Below are positions 1-6,063 of a DNA stretch of 64,000 bases, piece by piece (the first letter of the stretch is position 1; each line of letters starts with the position of its first letter). A program made the position numbers and the translations under genes. This DNA is from Chryseobacterium echinoideorum (GTDB lineage Bacteria > Bacteroidota > Bacteroidia > Flavobacteriales > Weeksellaceae): positions 172,665 through 236,664 of the forward strand of contig NZ_VKNW01000008.1 of NCBI RefSeq assembly GCF_007474535.1. Reading direction: 5' to 3'. The notes beneath the pieces are model-generated. The model was given only the letters and a program-made list of their open reading frames with translations, had not been told where the DNA came from and searched no databases.

Positions 1-277
1 TAAAATTGTCAATGGAAGACAATTGACTAATATTGGTGTTTTTAGATATTACGCTCAGAAATTTCTTGAGAATAATCCAGATGTTGATCAAAGCAGTCAT
101 TTGATGGTAAGACAGCTTGAAATTACAACACAAGGTTTACCTTTGGAAATTTACTGTTTTGCCAATGATTCAAAATGGGAACATTTTGAAGAAATTCAGG
201 CCGATATTTTTGATCATTTGCTGGTAGCTTCCAAAGAGTTTGATTTGCAGATTATGCAGATTGGTCTTAAAGTTTAG
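1..277 (+). CDS. Mechanosensitive ion channel, YbdG/MscS-like (C-terminal fragment)
   Basis: This is the 3' end of a gene entering from the left edge. The frame is open from base 2, so the ATG at 23 is probably internal. About 90 residues are visible. Motifs such as GRQLTNIGVFRYY, LMVRQLE, GLPLEIYCFAND and IQADIFDHL match what I recall of the C-terminal cytoplasmic domain of E. coli YbdG, a low-conductance member of the MscS family acting in the inner membrane in osmotic downshock. The membrane-spanning part lies outside the window. The next gene starts 12 bases downstream on the same strand. The family call is confident; function is inferred from the family. Confidence 0.8.
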   Translation, partial: KIVNGRQLTNIGVFRYYAQKFLENNPDVDQSSHLMVRQLEITTQGLPLEIYCFANDSKWEHFEEIQADIFDHLLVASKEFDLQIMQIGLKV

Positions 278-289
278 ATTTTTATTATT

Positions 290-1261
290 ATGAATAATAC
301 TGCCTCCATTCAAAATGCCGAGAAAATAAATTTTATGATGATTTTATTGGCTGCAGTGATCTCATGCATACTTCCATTTGATGTTTTTTTGTTTTCGTAT
401 GCGGTCTTGGGACCACTACATTATCTTACGGAGTTACAGTGGCTGAACAATAAAGATTTTTTTATTCCCAAAACTTCAGTAAATATTTTTGTATTTATAT
501 GTGTTTCATTGTCTGCATTTTTATTTTTAAATTATCTCAAGATCTTTAATCTGTATGTAGCAGAAAATGGAATTTATATAGGGCTTATTCTGGTAATGTT
601 TTTTATTTTAAGTGCTTATTTTATTTTTAAAGTAAAATCGGGTTTGCTTAAAATTTTTTTGGGTATTTGCCTTCTTATTCTTGTGGGTATTTATTTTTTT
701 AAACCGATAATAATTATTTTGCTAGGACTTTTTCTTCCGACAATAATTCATGTTTACCTATTTACTCTCATATTTATGGTTTCGGGCTATCTTTCAAATC
801 AAAACAGGCTCGGTCTTTTAAGTATTACTGTACTTATTATGATACCATTAATCATTTATTTTTTTCCTGTTGAAGTCTTGGCTTTAGAAAGATCTGAATC
901 GCAAAATATTTTTAATTTAACAGGTTTTAAACTTGTCAGCCAATGGTTGCTTTTTTTAACGGGTAAAGCCGAAACAGCAGAATTAATCATAAAAGTACAG
1001 ATTTTTATTGCGTTTGCGTACACCTATCATTATCTCAATTGGTTTTCTAAAACATCAGTAATAGGATGGGCTCGGTCTTTACAGCCAAAAAAAATGGTTT
1101 TAGTTATAGGAATTTGGATTTTATCAATAGCTTTGTATATTATAAATTATCAGACGGGCTTGTTGTTCCTTTTTGTATTGAGTATAATTCATGTATTGGC
1201 AGAATTTCCTCTCAATGCAATATCTTTTAAGACCGTTTTTCAAAAATTGTTTTCAAAATGA
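290..1261 (+). CDS. Polytopic membrane protein of unknown function with intramembrane histidines
   Basis: The 323-aa product is almost entirely hydrophobic, with about nine predicted membrane segments and no signal peptide cleavage motif. Four histidines sit in or beside these segments: LGPLHYLTELQWL near the N-terminus, PTIIHVYLF mid-protein, TYHYLNWF, and SIIHVLAEF near the C-terminus. Spaced intramembrane histidines occur in membrane metalloenzymes such as Brp/Blh carotenoid dioxygenases, but I see no clear match to that family, so this is an analogy only. Its stop overlaps the pdxJ start (ATGA), so the two are probably cotranscribed and translationally coupled. I do not recognise a function. 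Confidence 0.7.
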   Translation: MNNTASIQNAEKINFMMILLAAVISCILPFDVFLFSYAVLGPLHYLTELQWLNNKDFFIPKTSVNIFVFICVSLSAFLFLNYLKIFNLYVAENGIYIGLILVMFFILSAYFIFKVKSGLLKIFLGICLLILVGIYFFKPIIIILLGLFLPTIIHVYLFTLIFMVSGYLSNQNRLGLLSITVLIMIPLIIYFFPVEVLALERSESQNIFNLTGFKLVSQWLLFLTGKAETAELIIKVQIFIAFAYTYHYLNWFSKTSVIGWARSLQPKKMVLVIGIWILSIALYIINYQTGLLFLFVLSIIHVLAEFPLNAISFKTVFQKLFSK

Positions 1262-1977
1262 CAAAACTAAGTGTAAATATTAATAAAATAGCTACCTTAA
1301 GAAATGCAAGAGGCGGAGAAATGCCCAGTGTAACAGAAGCCGCAGTTAAAATTCAGGAATTTGGTGCGCACGGAATTACTATCCACCCAAGACCGGATGA
1401 AAGACACATTACCAGAAAAGATGTTTATGATCTCAAACCTTTGGTTCATACCGAATTTAATATTGAAGGAAATCCTCACCGTGAATTCATCAACATGGTT
1501 ATAGATGTAAAACCTGAACAGGTAACTCTGGTTCCCGATGCCGATGATGCCATTACTTCAAATGCAGGTTGGGATTGTGAGAAAAACCTGGATTTTTTAA
1601 AATCCATTATTATTGAATTTAAAAATGCCGGAATCAGAACTTCTATTTTCCTTGATCCTAATCCGGAAATGGTAAAGTTCGCTGCAGAAACAGGAACAGA
1701 CAGAATCGAATTATATACAGAAGCTTATGCGAAGAATTATCAGATAAATAAAGAAGAAGCGATTAAATCTTATGTCGAAACTGCTGCAAAAGCGGCTGAA
1801 TATGGTTTGGGAATTAATGCAGGGCATGATTTAAGCTTAGAAAATTTAAAATATTTTGCAGACCATATTCCGAATCTTTTAGAGGTTTCTATTGGTCATG
1901 CTTTGATTTCTGAAGCTTTATATATGGGAATGGAAAACACAATTCAAGCATACCTGAAAAGATTGGCAAAGTGGTAG
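1258..1977 (+). CDS. pdxJ: Pyridoxine 5'-phosphate synthase
   Basis: PdxJ condenses 1-deoxy-D-xylulose 5-phosphate with 3-amino-2-oxopropyl phosphate to pyridoxine 5'-phosphate, the last ring-forming step of DXP-dependent vitamin B6 synthesis. The 239-aa length is typical. Visible family motifs are the N-terminal LSVNINKIATLRNARGG, the HGITIHPRPDERHI stretch, EFNIEGNP, QVTLVPD, and GLGINAGHDL followed by EVSIGHALI, which form the phosphate- and substrate-binding loops of the TIM barrel. The ATG overlaps the preceding stop by four bases (ATGA). The next gene follows after 24 bases on the same strand. Confidence 0.95.
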   Translation: MTKLSVNINKIATLRNARGGEMPSVTEAAVKIQEFGAHGITIHPRPDERHITRKDVYDLKPLVHTEFNIEGNPHREFINMVIDVKPEQVTLVPDADDAITSNAGWDCEKNLDFLKSIIIEFKNAGIRTSIFLDPNPEMVKFAAETGTDRIELYTEAYAKNYQINKEEAIKSYVETAAKAAEYGLGINAGHDLSLENLKYFADHIPNLLEVSIGHALISEALYMGMENTIQAYLKRLAKW

Positions 1978-2001
1978 AAATTTGCTTAAATTTGAAATAT
2001 T

Positions 2002-2307
2002 ATGAACTCTGAAATTACCATACAAGACTTTTCTCCTCATCTCTTTTGGGATGTGGATTTGGCTACTTTTGACCTTCAGGAATATAAAGAGTTTATGGTA
2101 GGTCGTGTTGTGGAATACGGCAGGCTGAAAGATTGGGAACTTATAAAATTATTATACGGAAAAGAAAAAATCAAGGATATTTCTTTGAATTTAAGAAGTC
2201 TCGACGCTGTATCTCTATCATTTCTGTCTACAATTTTTAATATTGATAAATCCGAATTCAGATGCTACAAACACAGACAGTCAGTGAAGAATTACTGGAA
2301 CTCCTAA
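2002..2307 (+). CDS. DUF6922-like protein, probable antitoxin partner
   Basis: This 101-aa soluble protein begins FSPHLFWDVD and contains a YGRLKDWELIKLLYG stretch, as in the small DUF6922 proteins found upstream of AbiEii-type nucleotidyltransferases in Bacteroidota. Such proteins are thought to act as the antitoxin or regulator of the pair. The 3' end overlaps the next gene by 46 bases in another frame, which implies translational coupling. I see no obvious helix-turn-helix. The role is inferred from the neighbour and is unproven for this family. Confidence 0.65.
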   Translation: MNSEITIQDFSPHLFWDVDLATFDLQEYKEFMVGRVVEYGRLKDWELIKLLYGKEKIKDISLNLRSLDAVSLSFLSTIFNIDKSEFRCYKHRQSVKNYWNS

Positions 2308-2876
2308 ATGAAATAATGAGTTCGGATTTTTTTTCTGGCTTTATTTTAGTCGGAGGAACAGCTTTGGCTTTGCAAATTGGTCATCGTAATTCTGTAGATC
2401 TAGATTTCTTTGGCAACAAAGAAATTGATGAAAATAAAATTATTGAGGAATTGCAAAAATTGGGTAAAGTAGAAAAAATTTCTGGTAGTAAAAGTGTTTT
2501 GATCTGTTCTGTAAATGGGATTAAAGTTGATTTTGTAAATCATAGATATCCTTTCTTAGATAAATATATTATTGCTGATGGTGTGCGAATCGCTTCTCAA
2601 AAAGACATTGCTGCAATGAAACTTAATGCAATAGAAGGAAGAGGCAGTAAAAAAGATTTTATAGATCTGTATTTCCTGCTTGATAAATACAGTTTGAAGC
2701 AAATGATAAGCTTTTATAATGAAAAATATGTGGATCATACAGATTTTATGATGTTGAAATCTATTACTTATTTTGTTGATGCAGATATTTTTCCTCAGCC
2801 TAAAATGTTTGTAAACTTTGATTGGGGAGAGTGTAAAAAGAAAATCATATCAGAATACCTTAAATTAAATCTTTAG
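2262..2876 (+). CDS. AbiEii/AbiGii-type nucleotidyltransferase (probable toxin)
   Basis: The 204-aa protein carries a polymerase-beta-like nucleotidyltransferase core: VGGTALALQ (GGT at residues 31-33) followed by DLDFF with aspartates at 46 and 48. A second acidic block, KVDFVNH, and a late KKDFIDLYFLL motif are typical of the AbiEii family. Known AbiEii toxins modify nucleic-acid targets such as tRNA or consume nucleotides, causing reversible growth arrest and in some cases phage abortive infection. It starts inside the DUF6922 gene, as expected for a type IV-like toxin-antitoxin module. The activity and phage link are inferred from the family. Confidence 0.78.
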   Translation: MLQTQTVSEELLELLNEIMSSDFFSGFILVGGTALALQIGHRNSVDLDFFGNKEIDENKIIEELQKLGKVEKISGSKSVLICSVNGIKVDFVNHRYPFLDKYIIADGVRIASQKDIAAMKLNAIEGRGSKKDFIDLYFLLDKYSLKQMISFYNEKYVDHTDFMMLKSITYFVDADIFPQPKMFVNFDWGECKKKIISEYLKLNL

Positions 2877-2924
2877 TTATCGAAAGATTGAAACAAATTG
2901 TTTCCATCAACCAAAAAATAAAAA

Positions 2925-3713
2925 ATGGACATTTTACATTCAAAAATATTTGGCGAAAATATATCGTCAACACCGCTCTTAGTATTTCACGGATTATTCG
3001 GAATGCTCGACAATTGGGGAAGCTTTGGAAAAGAAATGGGAGAAATTATACCTGTTCACTTAATAGATTTGAGAAATCATGGCAGAAGTTTTCATTCCGA
3101 AAATATGTCTCACGATGATTTAGCCGATGATATTGCTAATTATATGAGCCATTATGGTATTGAGAAAGCACACGTTTTAGGACATTCATTGGGTGGGAAA
3201 GCGGTCATGCAGTTTGCTGTCAATTATCCTGAAAAAGTTGAGAAACTTATTGTGGTAGATATTTCTCCGAAAGCTTATCCTCCACATCATCAGGGAATTA
3301 TTAAGGCGCTTGAAACGGTTGATTTTGATGAGGTGAAATCAAGAAGTGAAGTAGAAAAAGTTTTGACACAATATATCCCTGAAAAATCTACCATTCAATT
3401 TCTGGCTAAGAACCTGTATTGGGAAGAAAACGGCGATTCTAAAAAGCTCAACTGGAGATTTAATCTCAAAACTTTAGCAGAAAAATATAATCAATTTGTA
3501 TCTAACGCTATAAAATTCGGGGTTTTTCAAGGTGAAACTTTATTTATTGCGGGAGAAAAATCAAATTATATCTTACCGCAGGATGAGTTTTCCATCAGAC
3601 AGCAATTTCCCAGAGCCAAATTTATAAAAATTAAAAATGCAGCACATTGGGTGCAGGCAGATAATCCTGTTGATTTTGCGGCCGTTGTAAAGGAATTTTT
3701 AGATTTACATTAA
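2925..3713 (+). CDS. Alpha/beta hydrolase (YbfF-like esterase)
   Basis: The 262-aa cytoplasmic alpha/beta hydrolase has the nucleophile elbow GHSLGGKAVMQ, an oxyanion region LLVFHGLFGMLDNWG, an LIDLRNHGRS strand-loop typical of the YbfF acyl-thioesterase/esterase branch, and a C-terminal NAAHWVQADNP that supplies the catalytic histidine. The acid is probably the Asp in the VVDISPKA or following region. The substrate cannot be predicted. It ends about 60 bases before the promoter of the graspetide precursor. It is probably not part of that cluster, although it lies on the same strand. Confidence 0.85.
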   Translation: MDILHSKIFGENISSTPLLVFHGLFGMLDNWGSFGKEMGEIIPVHLIDLRNHGRSFHSENMSHDDLADDIANYMSHYGIEKAHVLGHSLGGKAVMQFAVNYPEKVEKLIVVDISPKAYPPHHQGIIKALETVDFDEVKSRSEVEKVLTQYIPEKSTIQFLAKNLYWEENGDSKKLNWRFNLKTLAEKYNQFVSNAIKFGVFQGETLFIAGEKSNYILPQDEFSIRQQFPRAKFIKIKNAAHWVQADNPVDFAAVVKEFLDLH

Positions 3714-3770
3714 AAACGAAAAATTAGCGAACTGTAATGTTAAAATTTTCTTAAATAGTATTTTTTGTTT

Positions 3771-3800
3771 TTGTTAATCACTAAATAATTACTACCTTAG
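3771..3800 (+). promoter_or_regulatory. Putative promoter of the graspetide cluster
   Basis: A TTG at 3771-3773 (inside a TTTTTG run) is followed after 19 bases by TACCTTAG at 3793-3800. This resembles the flavobacterial -33 TTG and -7 TAnnTTTG elements, with one mismatch. The precursor ATG lies 28 bases beyond the -7 box. The 115-base gap upstream of the precursor is otherwise AT-rich and empty. Confidence 0.45.
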
Positions 3801-3828
3801 TAAGGTCAAATCAATAAAATATTTCATT

Positions 3829-4026
3829 ATGGAAAAGAAAAAGTTAAAAAAACCGTTTTTTGCTTCGTTTTTAGAAAATCAAATTAAAGATACTAAAGCG
3901 GTGAAAGGGGGAGCTTCAGGATCAGGACTTACCACTCCTTTGAAAGATACAGTGACCAAACCTACTTATGATAATCAGCAAACGATGAAGTATCCATCAG
4001 ATGGAGATGAAGGTAGCGATATTTAA
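3829..4026 (+). CDS. Microviridin-type graspetide (omega-ester peptide) precursor
   Basis: This 65-aa precursor has the hallmark microviridin leader helix PFFASFLE at residues 9-16 (canonical PFFARFLE), which binds the ATP-grasp ligases. It also has a Gly27-Gly28 pair that fits cleavage by a C39 peptidase. The C-terminal core TMKYPSDGDEGSDI (52-65) aligns with the microviridin core TxKYPSDxEE. By analogy T52-D58 and S57-D60 would be joined by esters and K54-E61 by an amide. D60 replaces the usual Glu, so the small lactone would be one carbon shorter. Between the GG site and the core lies a 23-residue stretch rich in Thr, Lys and Asp. A hairpin terminator follows, then the two ligase genes. 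Confidence 0.92.
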   Translation: MEKKKLKKPFFASFLENQIKDTKAVKGGASGSGLTTPLKDTVTKPTYDNQQTMKYPSDGDEGSDI

Positions 4027-4055
4027 GTAAAAGCATATTAACAACTTTATATTAA

Positions 4056-4086
4056 AAGGAAACTTAGACGTCAAGTTTCCTTTTTT
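4056..4086 (+). terminator. Hairpin terminator/attenuator between precursor and ligase genes
   Basis: A perfect 10-bp stem (4056-4065 with 4073-4082, AAGGAAACTT/AAGTTTCCTT) has a 7-base loop and runs into a T-tract. It lies 29 bases after the precursor stop and 14 bases before the first ligase gene. It probably ends most transcripts and so yields more precursor than enzyme, as in many RiPP operons. Confidence 0.8.
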
Positions 4087-4100
4087 ATTATGATTAAAAT

Positions 4101-5060
4101 ATGATTCTCTGTATTACTCATTCTCAGGACTTTTACAATATTGATATTTTTTTTGAATACCTCACGTCGAAAAACATTCCTTTTTTTCGGTTGAATTCCG
4201 ACTGCCTGAATCATCAGATGAAATTAAATCTTAAAGATGATTCATTTATCATAACAGATGAGTCTGGAAATCAAATTAATTCTGATGCTATAAAAGCAGT
4301 CTGGCATCGCAAAACGTGGAATATTAATATTCCGGAAGATCTTGATGAAAATTATCATCATGTTTTTTTGACCGAATACCAAAGTTTAAAACTTAATATT
4401 TTTACAGCACTCGAGCATCTTCCTTGGATTAATCCTGTGCAGGCTGAAAAAAAAATTGAATCCAATAAAATTTTGCAGCTTAAAATTGCCAAGAAGAATG
4501 GCTTAATAATTCCCGAAACACTTTTTTCAAACGATGAAGATGCGGTAAAAGAATTTTTTTATGAGTTCTGTAATGGGAAAGCAATTGCAAAACTTCACGG
4601 AACGATTTCCAGATCCATGGATGGTCAGGAAATGATCTCTACAATACCTTTTGACGAAAGTAACCTTGAGGATTTATCTAATCTTACCACTTGTCCGATG
4701 ATTTTTCAGCCCTATATTGAAAAAGAATATGAGCTGAGAATAGTGTATATCAACGGCGAATTTTTTACCGGAAAAATCAATAACAAAACTCATGCAGACT
4801 GGAGGGTTTCCCGGTCAGGTTTTTTCTGGGAAAAATATGAACTGCCCGAAACAATCAGAAAAAATTTAAATTCGATGATGAAAGAAATGAATTTGATTTT
4901 TGGAGCCATTGATATGATTAAAAGTACTGACGGAAATTATTACTTTCTTGAGGTAAACCCGCAAGGAGAATGGGGAATGCTGCAGAAAGAATTGAATTTT
5001 CCTATAGCACAGAGAATTGCAGATTATCTTATAAACAGAATATTGACCAATGAACAATAA
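4101..5060 (+). CDS. mdnB: MdnB-like ATP-grasp ligase (graspetide omega-amide ligase)
   Basis: The 319-aa enzyme is expected to close the Lys-Glu amide of the graspetide after the ester rings are made, using ATP to activate the side-chain carboxylate. It shows the N-terminal RLNSD pocket (residues 30-34), AVWHRKTW, the core-domain CPMIFQPYIEKEYELRIV, and the metal-binding FLEVNPQGEWGML at 282-294 (E284, N286). The GEWGML ending is typical of MdnB rather than MdnC, whose ending is GEFFWL. The 3' end overlaps the next ligase by 11 bases, giving translational coupling. The amide versus ester assignment rests on this homology pattern. Confidence 0.88.
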   Translation: MILCITHSQDFYNIDIFFEYLTSKNIPFFRLNSDCLNHQMKLNLKDDSFIITDESGNQINSDAIKAVWHRKTWNINIPEDLDENYHHVFLTEYQSLKLNIFTALEHLPWINPVQAEKKIESNKILQLKIAKKNGLIIPETLFSNDEDAVKEFFYEFCNGKAIAKLHGTISRSMDGQEMISTIPFDESNLEDLSNLTTCPMIFQPYIEKEYELRIVYINGEFFTGKINNKTHADWRVSRSGFFWEKYELPETIRKNLNSMMKEMNLIFGAIDMIKSTDGNYYFLEVNPQGEWGMLQKELNFPIAQRIADYLINRILTNEQ

Positions 5061-6057
5061 AATATTAATTATCACCCATACACAAGACAGTTTTTCCTTA
5101 GAAAAAGTTGTAGAATTTATAACCCAGAATAACTTTGAAGTGATTCGTTTTGATGTGGATTTATATCCATTAAAAAATCATCTTTCTACCGTTTTTGAGG
5201 ACGGAAAATGGATTTCGTATCTAAAAACACAAGACAACAAAATTAAGTTAGATGATCTTGCTACAGTTTGGTACAGAAGAGCTTACAATATAGGGACTGG
5301 CTTAAAAGAAGAGCTGGAAGCCAAATTTTTCGGCCCTGCAATGGGTGAAATTAGGCATACGCTTTTTGGTTTTATCGAATCTCTGGATTGCTATTCTTTA
5401 GGAAAACCAAGTGTTTATCGCAGAATCGACAGCAAAGAAGAGCAGCTTAAGATAGCTCACAAATTAGGGTTCAAAATTCCTGAAACATGCATTACTAATG
5501 ATCCTGAAGAAGCTAAAAGATTCATCATGGAACATCAGAATGTAGTTGGTAAAATGCAGACTGGCTTTGCGATTTACGAAGATGGTGTTGAGAATGTAGT
5601 TTTTACCAATGTTATTGATGAAGAAAGCCTTGAAAGATTAGATTCACTGGTATATTGCCCGATGCAGTTTCAGAAAAAAATCGAAAAGAAAAAAGAGCTG
5701 CGAATTACGATAGTCGGGCAGGATATTTATGCGTTTGAAATTGATTCTCAACAATCTGAAGATGGAAAAACAGATTGGAGAAAAGACGGTATTAATTTGA
5801 TTGATAAATGGAAAAAAACGAAAATTCCTGCAGATATAGAACAGAAACTTCTGAATTTACTTGATGTTTATCACGTCGATTATGGCGCCGTTGATATGAT
5901 TGTTTCGCCCGAAGATGAATATTATTTTATCGAAATCAATGCAGCAGGTGAATTTTTTTGGTTAGATAATCTTTTGGATGACCATGCAATTTCCAAAAGC
6001 ATTGCCGATGTTCTCTGCGGAAAAGTACCCAGAAGAAACAACATGGTTTTAAAATAA
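5050..6057 (+). CDS. mdnC: MdnC-like ATP-grasp ligase (graspetide omega-ester ligase)
   Basis: The 335-aa ligase should install the two macrolactones (Thr-Asp and Ser-acidic residue) on the precursor core after recognising the PFFxxFLE leader helix. It has VIRFDVDLYP, TVWYRRAYN, KMQTGFAIYEDG, CPMQFQKKIEKKKELRITIVG, DWRKDG, and FIEINAAGEFFWL at 293-305 with the Mg-binding E295 and N297. These match MdnC of cyanobacterial microviridin clusters closely. It starts inside the upstream ligase gene and ends 6 bases before the exporter. The MdnB-before-MdnC gene order is easily checked against other Chryseobacterium graspetide loci. Confidence 0.9.
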   Translation: MNNKILIITHTQDSFSLEKVVEFITQNNFEVIRFDVDLYPLKNHLSTVFEDGKWISYLKTQDNKIKLDDLATVWYRRAYNIGTGLKEELEAKFFGPAMGEIRHTLFGFIESLDCYSLGKPSVYRRIDSKEEQLKIAHKLGFKIPETCITNDPEEAKRFIMEHQNVVGKMQTGFAIYEDGVENVVFTNVIDEESLERLDSLVYCPMQFQKKIEKKKELRITIVGQDIYAFEIDSQQSEDGKTDWRKDGINLIDKWKKTKIPADIEQKLLNLLDVYHVDYGAVDMIVSPEDEYYFIEINAAGEFFWLDNLLDDHAISKSIADVLCGKVPRRNNMVLK

Positions 6058-6063
6058 TTTTTC

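Noticed and set aside
2888..3118. 76-codon plus-strand ORF overlapping the alpha/beta hydrolase start
   Set aside because: It is a different reading frame over a well-matched hydrolase gene.
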